64,000 nt of DNA. Origin: Leucaena leucocephala. Taxonomy: Eukaryota; Streptophyta; Magnoliopsida; Fabales; Fabaceae. Where the stretch lies: NCBI GenBank assembly GCA_037074615.1, contig CM073562.1, positions 14,493,001 to 14,557,000 of the forward strand. Reading direction: 5' to 3'. The position numbers were made by a program, and so were the translations under genes. The notes under the pieces were generated by a model, which worked only from the letters and a program-made list of their open reading frames with translations, had not been told where the DNA came from and searched no databases. Of this stretch, positions 12,350-24,317 are shown piece after piece (the first letter of the stretch is position 1; the number at the start of each line of letters is the position of its first letter).

Positions 12350-14083
12350 ACAAGTGAGAATATTGGGGTTTTCAATTAAACAGATAACTTTATTTAATTT
12401 TAAATATATGACACGTAGTGAATGTAAATCATACCCTCTGAATTTAGTGTCAAAAAAATATTCTCTGAATTTTTAAATAATTTGTGAACAAAATTTTCAC
12501 GTACGCACATATTTATATATATCACTAATGGAATTTATACATAGGGATTGCAATTTTTCATTAAAAAAAGAGGAGCTTAATAATTTTTTGGGACAATAAA
12601 CCTTAATACAATTACAAGGGGAGAACGGTAATAATTTCAATTTTATAGAAGATCTTCTCACTAGATTAAGTTTAGCAAATTAATTAATTAGGATTAATGA
12701 TCTTAATTAAAGGGAAAATATATTTAGAGAGAGAGATATCTTAACAAATATGCTTGAAATAGATAGTCAGCAATTCGCGTTGACAAATATATGCATGTAA
12801 CAAATCACCCCTCTTCGTCACGCTCACATAACAAATTAAAAATTATTTTTTTAACCTATAGTTTATATTTAATTATTAAAAAAATATCACTTTATTATAA
12901 TTCTAATCATAATATTTGAGAATGTATCTTGATTTTTAAATGACTAGATTTATGTGTGAAGGTAATTGATAGCTCATCATCTCTAATATTAATATCGTCT
13001 GAGAGGAATAACTTAATCTTGCCCTTAAATTATAGATAAGCTAAACTCCTATTCTAAAAAAATTTATAACAAAAATAATTATTTTTTTTAAAAAAAAACT
13101 ATTACCAAAACTCTAGAAAATCTCAAACTCCTTGACAAAATGTCATTACATATTATTATTATTACTATTTTAATCTATTTATACCATAAGATACTAATTA
13201 AAAGCAACATAATATATATAGTCAATTATATTAGTCATAAACAGGCCGGATAGCTTCCAAAATTATATGGTTGATATTAACGTGAAATATTAATAATGCA
13301 GTTTGGTTAATTTGAAGAAAATTAAGCTGGGTTATAACTACGTGACGAGTGTGTGTGTGTGTATTTGATCAACTTATAACCATTAACTATACAAATTAAA
13401 GCAAACCAAAACTTAAACTTGACTAATAATTTACTAACTAAATTATATATACATAGATTAAATTATAATTTTAACTAATTTATAGCTATATATACTTACA
13501 ATTTATATTCTATGAAAGCGGATGCAATTATTTTTGGGGGAAATCTCACCAAAATTTTATTTAAATTTTAAGATTTTAAATTGATCATATTTATAAAAAT
13601 AATTAAGATTTTAGATAAAATATATTATATTAATTAAATTAAATTAATTAAATAGATTATATATTATTTATTTGGGATTATATATGTGGATGTTAAATTT
13701 TAAATTTAAATAATAATTATGTTTTTTGGTATAAAGTTTAAATAATAATTATGAGGCAATATATGAGGAGAGCAGAGGGTGGGGGCCCACAGGAAGCATG
13801 ACAGGGGTGAAGGTGATGGGACATAATGTAACGAATTTATATTAGAAATTTGAGAAAGTTTTTAGTAGATAATTTTATAAATTTTTTATAAATATTTTTT
13901 AAAATTTAAAATTATATCCTAATATTAATAAGATTAATAATAAATTTATTTAAATTTTTTATAGTAAAAAAAATGCTCCAAAACGAATATATGTACTGGA
14001 CGGATGTGAAATTTATCCACTTAGTATATATTTTATGCATCACCGAATATTTATCCATCTTTTCATTTGATTGTGACTATCAC

Positions 14084-14127
<44 letters not shown>

Positions 14128-14871
14128 TATTCATTTATTATTCTCCTACCATGAAAATAAAAAAATCCATTTAACTTGTCCAACTTCAATCACTAGCTCC
14201 TAATTAATGTCTCTACATGGTAATTTTGTTTCAAATTATAGATTTTTTAATTTAAATTTCTTAGTATGTTGCCAAAAAAACATGATGTATGTGTATGTGT
14301 GTGTTAGGATATTTATATGCTTGAAAAAGATTAAATTAATTTCATTCATCTCATATTAGTGAATCACTATATATCTTCTCATTTTAGATTAACTTGCTCG
14401 TCAACATTTCTTTCAAAATCCAAATAGCAACAACAAGAGGTAATGACAACATACAAAATCACTATGAAATCTTAAAAAAAAACTCTATAAAATTCTAAAA
14501 AAAAATATATGATATAGGATAATCGCTATATAGTACTAAAGAAAATATTTAATTAAATGATAATAAATTTATATTATTTATTTGTTATTAGAATCTTTTA
14601 TCTATCAAATTTTTTTATTAAGACCTCATAATAATTTTTCTAAATGTTATTATCAAAAACATCTCACATGAGCAATATGAACCTATTATAAGATTTTTTT
14701 TATAATTATATTTCTCTCTCGAATTCTATGATATTTTTCCTAATGATAATTCTCATCCTCCTAATTAAAAAAAGGAGCATTTCTATATATTTTTTCTATT
14801 ATAAGAAACGCGTAAAGAATTTAATGTCAAGAAAGTGTTTTGAGAGTTTTGAAATCAAAGCCAGGTGGCAT

Positions 14872-14914
<43 letters not shown>

Positions 14915-15000
14915 ATACAAAAAATTTATAAATCTGAGAAGAAGAGATTAGAAGTCAATATGATATAATATAAAAGTTATCTATAGATATATATTAGAGA
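12350..15000. other. AT-rich intergenic sequence with two long (TA)n tracts
   Basis: No gene recognised. (TA)n runs lie at 14089-14122 and 14875-14912; frames that cross them (13973-14203, 14728-14931) encode YIYIYI runs and are artefacts. The stretch at 13780-13820 (gggtgggggcccacagg) is locally GC-rich but has no evident feature. Confidence 0.5.
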
Positions 15001-15087
15001 TTGATGATTATATATTAGTACAATTACATATATGACAAAAACAGATCGATGAAGCAGGTTTAATAAGGCAGTGTTTAGGAATGAAGC

Positions 15088-15396
15088 TTATAGCCAGAGA
15101 GCTCCTGCGTCTCTGAGCATTCTCTTGAGGGAGCCATTGAGGTGAAGGGTCATGACAGTGTTGGCGGAGCCGACGAACCTGCCTCCGACAAACACAGCCG
15201 GCACAGACGGGTTGCAGCCGAGCCTCATGAGGGCCCACTCCATCTCCTTGCCCCTAGAATCCTCGTCCAGCTCATAAACCGCCGGTCCAACCCCTTGCTC
15301 ATAGAACAACCTCTTGATTGCATGGCACATCCCACATGAGCTCTTGCTGAATATCACCACCGCCTTCTGCGACACCAGCTTCGCCACTCGGTCCAT
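15088..15396 (-). CDS. CC-type (ROXY-class) glutaredoxin with CGMC active site
   Basis: Intronless, 102 residues, start ATG at 15396, usual length for land-plant class III glutaredoxins. Thioredoxin fold with N-terminal strand AVVIFSKSSC, active site C-G-M-C at residues 21-24 followed by HAIKRLF, cis-proline segment SVPAVFVGG, glutathione-contact segment GSANTVM, and C-terminal ALWL, the motif CC-type glutaredoxins use for TGA transcription-factor function. Class members normally have Cys-Cys-x-Cys/Ser; here the second Cys is Gly (codon GGG), leaving a dithiol C-x-x-C pair more like classical CPYC enzymes. Likely nucleo-cytoplasmic with a redox or regulatory role (family knowledge). The coding sequence is more GC-rich than its surroundings and than the second glutaredoxin at 31211. 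The two proteins differ at many positions and look like different subclades, not a fresh duplicate. Confidence 0.93.
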   Translation of the reverse strand: MDRVAKLVSQKAVVIFSKSSCGMCHAIKRLFYEQGVGPAVYELDEDSRGKEMEWALMRLGCNPSVPAVFVGGRFVGSANTVMTLHLNGSLKRMLRDAGALWL

Positions 15397-15528
15397 CGGG
15401 TTCGTGCCGGCGCGATCGGAAAAAGAGTAGTGATGAGTAGTGTGTGAAGGATATGTATGATATGTAAGTGTGTGTTTCCTTTGGTTTTGGGTTGTGATGT
15501 CATGAGCGAATGAAGAGGAGGGATTATG

Positions 15529-15537
15529 TATTTATAT
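15529..15537 (-). promoter_or_regulatory. TATA box of the CGMC glutaredoxin gene
   Basis: Minus-strand ATATAAATA lies about 135 bases upstream of the ATG at 15396, giving a leader of about 100 nt. A palindrome-like TGATGTCA (TGACATCA on the minus strand) at about 15495-15502 resembles a bZIP site but lies between TATA box and ATG. Confidence 0.55.
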
Positions 15538-15539
15538 GG

Positions 15540-16858
15540 GGATGATTGGAAACAAAAGGAGGATATGAGAATTTTGAATTTAATAAAAGAAAAGGGGAAA
15601 ATGGGGATGGAAAATCATGGTTCTCTTAGGGTTTTGATTCTCTCAAAATGATAATATGGGGCTGAGGTGTTACTTGCTAACTCAACTTGCATTACCAGAA
15701 TCTATTATTGCATGCGCCACACACATATTTCAGATATGGCAAACACTCCCCTAACTTGTTCTTGTCTATACGTTAGGTGAATATCAATCAGAATTCTTTT
15801 TTCTTTTTTAATATATGCATTAGCATTTAGTTATTCCTCGGGAACTTTTGGTAATTTGGTTAATAATAGGGTTAATACAATTTTTAATTATTTAATTTTA
15901 TAGGAATTTTGGTTACGGCAAATTTTGAATGATAGATTTTGAGCCTCCAATGGACAAAATAGTTTAGATTTTTATTAATTATATGGATCAATATTTTAGA
16001 CAAAAATAATGGTAAACTTAAAGGATTAAATATTATATATAGATGTTTGGATTTAACTAAAATTATAGTTTTAAAAATAATTTTAGCTCAAACCATAGTT
16101 TAATTTTTTTTAAAAAATAAATAGTTCTAAATTTCTACAAGTATTTATAGGTTAAACTATTGTTTAAAACTATAGTTTTAGATAAGTTTTTAAGAAAAAG
16201 TTTTAGATGGAAAAAAAGGGTTTATGGGCGTCAAAAGACCATTTTATCCTTACTTTTCTAATACACTCTCTCCTCTCTTTGCCCACAGGTTGTCGTTTTG
16301 TCATGTCTTCTGCAGCTAGTCTATTGTCTGTCGAAGGTCCTTCTATCATCCATCGTCCATCGCTAGTGCTTCTGTTGTATGTCGTTCTCCTCCATCGAGC
16401 GTCGCTGCTCCATCATCGTGAGGCTAACTGAGAGGAAGATGAAGAAGCAGAGGAGGCCAATTGTGCCTGGAATCAACGAGGAAGAAGATGAATAGTAGAA
16501 GTGATGGAGTGATAGAGATTGTGTAAATCCTCCTAAAATATAACTATTATTAATTATTTAGATATATTTTATACTCAATATAATTTAAAAATAATATTAT
16601 AAATAAATTTAGTTTATTTCAAGAAAGATAACCATGGTAGAAAAGAGTTTAACTAAAATTTACATATATTTTACCATGGTTATAAAAGACTTTTCTTAAA
16701 ATATAAATAAAGTAATAGGATATATAAGCATGCAAAATAAATCTTATTGTGGCAATATATAAATATTATACACATATCTTTAAAGGATAATGTTATGCAA
16801 TTAATATAGATATACTCAGGTCTCTAAAGTTTTCCTTAGAGTCCTAAGATGATAATAT
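15540..16858. other. Intergenic sequence with a GC-richer island of unknown nature
   Basis: No gene recognised. 16030-16240 has inverted AT-rich repeats built on variants of AACTAAAATTATAGTTTT. 16240-16520 is clearly less AT-rich (CATCCATCGTCCATCG, GAGGAAGATGAAGAAGCAGAG) and could be a captured or decayed fragment; frame 16207-16431 (74 residues) shows no known motif. Confidence 0.35.
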
Positions 16859-18687
16859 TGTTAGAAAATGTGTCCTAGGGGCCAATCATTGTCTTATGAA
16901 CATTATTAATTTATGAATTTATTAATTGTGTTATCATATTATTTGCATGTTTATTGTGATGACCATCCTTGGATAATTCATGATCTTATCATAAATGTCC
17001 CTGATCGGTCATCTATGTGGGAGCAGAGATGAAATAAGACCAGTATGACTTTGAAGATGTATAGAGATATAAATCAAAGTCATAGACACATGTAAGAGTA
17101 CAAGGTATTGGACCGACCCGCTATGAGAGAGCTGCATGGGTTACGTCATAAGCTTCTCTCATATACAAACCATGTCACTATGCCCTTTGACCTGAGATCA
17201 TCATGGATTCCTACATGACAAACGCTCAGCTTTGACCTAGTCAAACGTCACTTTTGACCGAGTGATCATAAAGACTATGTTCGAGTTTAGTGGTTTTTCA
17301 TGCGGAGGAATGTGAATGGTCAAGATGGAATTTGTCCCTCACATTCGTAGAGAGATATTACTGAGCCCCTCGATGAGTGAGTCTGATAAATGTATGGCCA
17401 TACTGTAATGGAAAGGTAATTCCATTTCTATAGTCAGACTACTCGGGGATCGAAAAAGTAACAGTCAGGAATAGGAGGATGACATTATCCATACCTCATC
17501 CATGACTAAAATATCTCGTGACAGAAGGGACATGATATGGTTGTATAAAAGGTTACATCGTTTATCGATCTTCATATGATTTGGGTAGTCGTTATGTCTT
17601 ACTAGACACCACTTGCGACTTGTGGGCCAGTATAGCAAATGGCCCACTGCCAACTTCATATGGGCCTACAGAGTCGCACATAAAATAGCCCAACACGAGC
17701 TATGATGTCTAAATTTATTGAATCTAAGACGTGTCTAGATTCAATGAATGATCCAAGGTTGATGTATATATTTATTTATATTTATATTCGTATATATATA
17801 TATATATATTATATATAAGGGATATATAGGATTTAATTTATAAGGATAAATTAAATCTCTATCACATTTGAATTTGAAATTCAAATTGATAGGATATCTC
17901 ATATAAGAGATATTTACAAGATTTAATTTATAAGGATAAATTAAATCTCTATCACGTTTGAATTTGAAATTTAAATTGATAGGATATCTCATATAAGAGA
18001 TATTTATAAGATTTAATTTATAAGGATAAATTAAATCTCTATCACGTTTGAATTTGAAATTCAAATTGATAGGATATCTCAAATTTGATTTATGAGAATA
18101 AATCAAATATAGTCCAATCTTATCTTTATTTAAATTAAATAAATAGGTGAATTAAATTTGTGGACGGATTTAATATAAATATTATTTATTTAATTAGTTT
18201 CTTATCAAATTATATAATATGTGATATTGTATTAATTTCAGAATTAATATAGATTAATTCCAAGATCCAATTCGGTTGAGGAAAACGCAGAGCATCCTAT
18301 ATATCTGATTTTAGGAGCTACATTTTTGGCACACAACACACAACACAAAAGGCCGAACGGAATCTGCAAGAGGTTTACAGATAAGAAACTGCTGAAGTAG
18401 AGACGGAGATGACGAATTCTTGAGAGAGCCTTGGAGGGACAGGAGACGCTAGAACGTCGTTCGTGGTTGAAACGTTGTTCGTGTGGATACCAGTAGAGGA
18501 AGCTGACCTGAGGTGTCGACTTCTTGCGATCAGAAAGAGAGCACGAGCCACGGAGAGAAGCTATGGACATCTTCTTGAGATCGGAAAGAGATCACCAGTC
18601 GCGGAGAGAAGCTGTGGAAGTCGCTGAGAAACACCAAGGGTAATGCTTTTTTTCACTTGACTTAAACACATACGGTAGATCCTAACA
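16859..18687 (+). mobile_element. LTR-like block (possible solo LTR of a Ty1/copia-type element)
   Basis: Starts TGTTAGAAAATGTGTCC and ends TAGATCCTAACA, giving TG...CA ends with a short inverted repeat (TGTTAG/CTAACA). A long AT-rich middle with tandem repeats is followed by a GC-richer segment (18280-18640) resembling an R/U5 region. No internal retrotransposon genes follow, so if it is an LTR it stands alone. I could not find a matching 5-bp target duplication (left aatat, right aggaa), which lowers confidence. Confidence 0.45.
17819..18081. repeat. 90-bp tandem repeat, about 2.8 units
   Basis: The motif GATAGGATATCTCAT recurs at 17888 and 17978 and begins again at 18068, a period of exactly 90 bases. 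Units differ at only a few positions. Because 90 is a multiple of three, the minus strand reads as a repeated peptide (17741-18106) that I consider an artefact. The repeat lies inside the LTR-like block. Confidence 0.85.
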
Positions 18688-18777
18688 AGGAATGGAAAAA
18701 AAAATTAAATTAATTTCCTCTGCGCGTCTTCCAATTCCTTTCAAATATACCTTAAAAAAATATTAATAAAAATATGG

Positions 18778-20177
18778 TGAAACAAAGGTTTCAGTAACCA
18801 TCAAACATACTTATTATGCATACTAACATGTACTCATGAGATATCAAATGAGACATCACAAAGTATAATATATATATATATAAAATAACATATTATTATA
18901 ATAAAATCAAATGAATAACCCACCTAAGTTTCTCCCCTAAAACTAACTGAACTGTCTCATTCTTGTTGATCGAACCCATATGCTAGTTATAACTGACCAC
19001 TTAAAACTAATCGATCAAGTGGTATGGATAGGCCAAAATCCACAAAACAACTAATCGGACCATGGATTTATTTCTCCTCGATAAATAGGTGGGGTGTCGC
19101 AACCTCTCGATAAACAGGTTGGGTATGTCCCTCGATAAACTGGTGGGATAAAAGCCAACTATTAAGCTCATAATAGAACCTATATCACATGGTAGAAATA
19201 CAACTCAATCATCACTCATCCCCAATATATAATTCTCAAAATAATCATATTAATTAAAATCTCAGTAACTTCATAAATATTACAAAAATGGTTTTTCTCA
19301 AGATAATTTTCTTCAAATTCTAATATCAATATATAACAAGTTTATAATCTCAACTCAAATTTTCTAAATTAAATTTTAAATCTCACAAGATTATTTTTAA
19401 TAGAATAATCAAACATAATTTTTCAATATAATTATATCAACACAAATAGATATATATATATATATATATCAAAACACTCATAAACATCACATTAACACAC
19501 ACAACGAGTAAAAAGTGATTACCTCTCGTCAAAATAAGGAATAATTTAATGGCCCCATGTACAAAATCTAATGGTGCCATGTACAAAAATATTAATCACA
19601 AACAAGCTGGTACTTTAACAAAAATTACTCCAAAATCTCATTGACAGTCTAATAGGAGAGAAAAAATAAACTAGATGATAATGGGAGTTAAAGACTAGGT
19701 TTAGAGTGCTTATATATAATTTATAAGGTTTAAAATTAAATTTTATCTAATATAATCTTATTATTTTTTAGTATTAATATTATATTCCTCAAAATCATAT
19801 AAGATATGATAATTTAAAATTTAAACTATATTATTAAAGTATAAATACGTATATTATTATACATATATTTAATCAAAGAAATATGTATATTATTATCTTT
19901 ATCAAAATACTATGAGGTATTGCAATTTAAAATTTAAATCATATTTTTAAAATTCACATGTATATCTAAATCTAAATCTAAATCCTAATAAATTTTTAAC
20001 TAATAATAATAATAATCAAATCATAAAATACTAAGTTAAGAAAATCTAGAGATCATATTTTATTAAAAATAATAAAATACTAAACTATAATAATTTAATT
20101 AGATAACATTTTAAAATTTTTGATAAATAATATTTTTAACTTTACTTAAATATAAGGTTAAAAGTTAAGATGTTACA
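18778..20177 (-). mobile_element. Second LTR-like block (possible solo LTR, about 1.4 kb)
   Basis: Plus-strand ends are TGAAAC...GTTACA, flanked by tatgg (18773-18777) and gatgg (20178-20182), a 4-of-5 match for a target duplication. On the minus strand it would begin TGTAACATCTTAAC. It contains three near copies of CTCGATAAA(T/C)(A/T)GGT at about 19076-19150. No gag or pol remnants were seen inside. It begins 90 bp after the block at 16859-18687. Orientation is a guess. Confidence 0.45.
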
Positions 20178-20227
20178 GATGGGACGTGATGCTGATGTTA
20201 ATGAACAATGATGGATAATTATTTTTT

Positions 20228-20412
20228 TAATCTCATACCCTTTCTGGTAATTTATCAATAACAAAAGTCATTATGATAATAATTATCCATATACTAATTT
20301 ATTCAGAATTATTTTTTTTCATAAATTCTTCTATAGAAAACTTATCTAAAATTACTTTTAAATCAGTTTTCTCTATAAGCTCTTCTTCAAAAACTAATAC
20401 AAATAGACCCTA
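20228..20412 (-). repeat. Truncated family-A element
   Basis: Shows the family-A end pattern (GGTAATTTATCAATA..., AAAAACTAATACAAATAGACC) on the minus strand but lacks the purine/pyrimidine core and the other terminus. Lies just left of two longer copies. Confidence 0.5.
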
Positions 20413-20835
20413 TAGTAACCCTTAATAATATATATTTAAAAATTTAGTTATTAATAAAGTATAACGGTACTGTTAGTCTATATAACTGATTCCACTTATA
20501 ATGAAATCAAGTTTATTGTTGTCACATTTAGCACTTGTTATCTTTTCTTTTTTAATTTAAAGAGATAAATACAAACAATATAAGTTTTCAAGAGGGATAG
20601 GATCCTTGACCTCCGACTTATAGGGAAGTCTTCCTACTATAAATTAAATGCCCATTAACTTAACATTTGTCATAATATTTAACTGAATGGTTAAACTAAT
20701 CAATGGGGTTGCCTCTAGCGAATGGAGCTAATTTTTAACAATTTGAAAATAATTTAAAAATTAAAATTTTAATCCTAACTAAAAGTGAGTGTCTCACATT
20801 GGCTTGAATATAATTGCTTTTATTAGGAAGACTTA

Positions 20836-21288
20836 GTGTGTGTTTGGGTGTATAATTTAAAAAGACTTTTTGAATAAAATTTTAGTTTGAAGAAATTTTA
20901 AACAAACAGTCATATTTGTCCAAAAGTGATTTTGGCTAAAACTATAATTTTGAATAAATTACTAAAAATAACTTTAGAATAGTAAAAGAGCTTATAGATT
21001 ATCCAATTACTATCTTACCCCTATTTTTTCTTATATTCTCTCTCCTCTCTCATATTTTTTCTCCACCTTATATACTCTCTTATCTCTTTTCTTTACACAC
21101 TATTCTCTCTCCCCTCTACCCTCTCTCAACTCTTATACTTTTAATCAAATCATACCTTTTTGGTAATTTATCAATATGAAAAGTGATTCTATTATTAATC
21201 ATCCAAATATCTCTATTTTTAAAATCTATTTTTTCCAAAATCTATTCTTCTCAGAATCTATTCTCCAAAAGCTAATCCAAACATGCCC
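20836..21288 (-). mobile_element. Family-A MITE, copy 2 (453 bp, TTA target duplication)
   Basis: Plus-strand ends are GTGTGTGTTTGGGTG and CTAATCCAAACATGCCC, flanked by TTA at 20833-20835 and 21289-21291. Its reverse complement has the same end-core-end order as copy 1, with a pyrimidine-rich (CTCTC) core at about 21030-21140. Best-preserved termini of the family. Confidence 0.8.
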
Positions 21289-21410
21289 TTAAAAAAAGAG
21301 TTAATCAAGTTAAGTGATAAAATAATTGGTAAGGTTTTAAATGGAAAGAAAAAGCATATCCTAGTAGTAGAGCCTTTTCACAATTGATTTTGACCCAAAT
21401 TAGATGTATT

Positions 21411-21833
21411 GCCTGTTTGGCGCTAAGGTTTTAAAAAAAAATTTGGACAAAACTTTAGTTTAGAAAAATTTTAAACAAACAACTATATTTGTTTAGAAAT
21501 AATTTTGGTTAAAACCATAGTTTTGAATAAGCCACTGAAACTAGCTTTTAAAATAGTAAAAGATTTTATAAGCTATCTAATTACTATCTTATCTCTATTT
21601 TTTCTTACACCCTCTCTCATCTCTCTTCTATATCCTCTCTCATATTTCTTACTTTTAATTAAATCATACCCTTTTTGATAATTTAATAATATGAAAAGTG
21701 ATTATACTACTAATCATCAAAATATCTCCATTTTTAAAATTTATTCTTCCTAAAATCTATTTTTCTCAAAATCTATTCTTTAAAATCTATTATTCTTATA
21801 ATATATTCTCCAAAAACTAATCTAAATAGGCCC
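21411..21833 (-). mobile_element. Family-A MITE, copy 3 (about 423 bp)
   Basis: Ends GCCTGTTTGG and CTAAATAGGCCC, pyrimidine-rich core at about 21590-21650, same orientation as copy 2, from which it is separated by about 120 bp. The target duplication is not clean (flanks att/ata). Confidence 0.65.
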
Positions 21834-22530
21834 ATAAATTAGATGGTTTAATTTGTTAGTAAAAAAAAAACAAAGAAAGGAATGAGACACAGTTCATGTG
21901 GACGAAAATGACCTTGCGATTACATTTATGTACATGCATGAGCATGAGTGTGCGCAGAGAATGTCAACTTTGGATAAGAGCACGTACTGCCACCGAATTA
22001 ATTTAATTCCCAACTTGTTCATAATAATTCGCTTTATATATATATATATATATCCAAAATCACTTTGATTATTTTATATTTATCATTTACGTAAATGAAC
22101 TTCAAATGAAAAGTTAAAATCACGTATTTGGTCATACCATCTCTTATATATTATATATGCCTTGTTTAATTAAATACTAAATTCTTTAGTTTGTATTTTA
22201 ATATAAATATTTATTTTTTCCCTGTCTATGAGAAAAATATTTTTTGTCAATTAATTTTCAAATAAAAAAATAAAGTTCACATGATGCAAGTATGATGTAG
22301 ATAATGAAAATGAGAATAAATACCCGCGTGATTATTGCGTTGAAAGTTGCGGGCATGGAGGAATTATGAGGAGAAAAAAAAGGAAAGAAAGAAAGATAAA
22401 GTTGGTGGGACCAAACCAACTTGAAATAATGTTGATGCACAGTAGCTAGATAGATGCAACTAAATTAAAGTTTCATGATTTAAAATATCATAGAAAAGTG
22501 AAAAACTTCCAATTAGTAGTAATTGATAAG

Positions 22531-22577
<47 letters not shown>

Positions 22578-22989
22578 GCATTTGCATCATGGTACACTGA
22601 AATTGGAAACTAAGAGCAAGTCTCATTTTTGCTTGTTTGGTGCATTGCAACTTACAAGTGGCCACTTATAAAAACCTACGCATAAACAGTACACTTGCTT
22701 ATTATTCTTTAATTCTCACACACACTGGGATAACAAGCCATGGAATTAATTTACAACGAAACCAAAAAGAGTAAATGGAATAACCACCGAGGGCTTGGAT
22801 GAATATTGATAGCAGTTGTTCTAATTTAATTAAAGGATACGAGTTTAGGAAATTTAATTTATAAAGCCGGGATGTGGTAGAGTTATTCGAAATTATTTTG
22901 AAAATTGGACTATTGGATTTACTAATCAATTGGATATATGCAGTGTGTTTGAAACAGAATAGTAAGCTATTTATAAATGGTTAAAAATA
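21834..22989. other. Intergenic sequence with (TA)n
   Basis: No gene recognised. (TA)n lies at 22033-22052 and 22533-22571. Minus-strand frames 22258-22440 and 22702-22929 have no recognisable motif. Confidence 0.4.
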
Positions 22990-23283
22990 GATTGAGTTTT
23001 AAGATTTAAGAAAATCATTCTTTAATCCGATGTCAAGAATGTAGTCAATATATTATCAAAGCTGCTTGGAGAGAAATACAATATATTAGTCTTATAGATA
23101 AAGAGCTTTTTAAAGTTCTCATGGAATTTGAAAATTCAAAATATATCTAGACATCAAAATAAACTTGTGGATACCCTTGCAATGAAAGGTTTGAGCACCA
23201 TGGCAATTTTAGATTCATGTCCTATACATTTGAGGCTTCTAGTTGCTTATGAGTATTTGGGAGTTAATCCCCATATAGTTTAG
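22990..23283 (+). pseudogene. Possible RNase H-type tail of a retroelement, degraded
   Basis: A plus-strand frame reads ...NISRHQNKLVDTLAMKG... and ends at a TAG near 23283. The pattern W-x(5)-I-x-R-H-x-N-x-x-V-D-x-L-A-x-K-G resembles the last helix of RNase H domains of plant LINE-like elements. The segment upstream (from about 22990) continues after a one-base shift near 23120. Identification rests on a short motif and is tentative. Confidence 0.3.
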
Positions 23284-23702
23284 TTACCTATATCCTTTGA
23301 GCATTTAGCCCTCTCTTTTAACAAAAATAAAAAATAAAAAAAAAATAAAGGATACGGGTTTAACTCTTTGGGAATGCAGTAGTTTAAGTGATAGGGTCGC
23401 CACTTGAATAAGTTCTACTACAGCCTAATCAATATTAGGTTGGTCTGTAATTGTAATTCTTTGGAGAGGTTGGCATTTGTTGGTATCTCCTATTGAAACA
23501 ATTTTGTTCGAGGCACTCCATCTCTCGGCAGTTAAATTATAAATGTGATAAACTACTAACTTTTAACTCAAAATAACATTACTTAATTTAATCAATCTAT
23601 CTAAAATTTTTGACTAGGCCAACTGGCTAACTTGGAGACTAGTTCACTAGTATGACTAACTTGAGTTGAGTTTTAATATATACCATGATTAAAAGTGATA
23701 GA

Positions 23703-23903
23703 TCACTCCAATAAAAAGTTAGTCCAATTGGTAAGAATCAGTTATCTCGTGATAACTTATAATATCATGAGTTTAAATTTTATTACTCATATTAAGATTT
23801 TGTTGGTAAACGATTTATAAATACCTTTGTAAGCTCTCTCTAAACTTAGAGGCATGCCCCGACTTTGGTTGAGTCAACTCACTTCAATTTTATTGTCAAA
23901 AAA
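23703..23903 (+). mobile_element. Degenerate SINE-like sequence
   Basis: TTAGTCCAATTGGTAAGA (about 23725) resembles a pol III A box and GAGTTTAAATTTT (about 23769) a decayed B box. AGTGATAGA on the left and AGTGATAAA on the right could be an old target duplication. Weaker versions of the same two-box pattern occur at about 26035-26140 and 62745-62830. Confidence 0.35.
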
Positions 23904-24004
23904 ATAGTGATAAACCACCAATGTATGATAAGTTCTAGATATGGCATAAAGTGTTGGTCATAAATCACATAGGTTACGTATCATCACAAAGTTTGAAAGG
24001 AGAG

Positions 24005-24317
24005 TCGAATTGAAATACCGTCCAAGATAATTAATTGCAAAATAGTCCCATAAGATATCAAATAATTAAATAGTTGTAAGAGATCTAAGAGTAATTTTTA
24101 AATTATAAAATGACACAATTGTCTCTACCATAATAAAATAACTTCCTTCTCTGTATGATAGGGTTTAGGTTTTATTAAAGAGGGACAATTATATTATTTC
24201 ACAATTTAAACAAATTATCACATGTCTCTTTGAAATTATTTAATGGTTTAATGATTTTATGGGATTTTTTTATAATTAATTATCTTCCATGAGGCTTCAG
24301 TGCAATTCTTCCAAGTT
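24005..24317. mobile_element. Palindromic MITE (about 310 bp)
   Basis: Almost the whole element folds on itself. Left GATAATTAATTGCAAAATAG and CCCATAAGA pair with right CCCATAAAATCATT and ATAATTAATTATC in inverse order. An inner pair AAATTATAAAATGACACAATT versus AATTATATTATTTCACAATTT surrounds the centre near 24165. No reading frame. Confidence 0.6.

Noticed and set aside
13973..14931. Small frames containing YIYIYI
   Set aside because: Produced by (TA)n tracts at 14089 and 14875.
15142..15339. 65-residue plus-strand frame
   Set aside because: Antisense to the CGMC glutaredoxin.
17819..18081. CRISPR-like array
   Set aside because: The units are contiguous 90-bp tandem repeats without unique spacers, in a plant nuclear context.
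17741..18106. 121-residue minus-strand frame with a repeated YPINLNFKFK motif
   Set aside because: It is the translation of a 90-bp tandem DNA repeat; period divisible by three keeps it open. No homology or codon signal.
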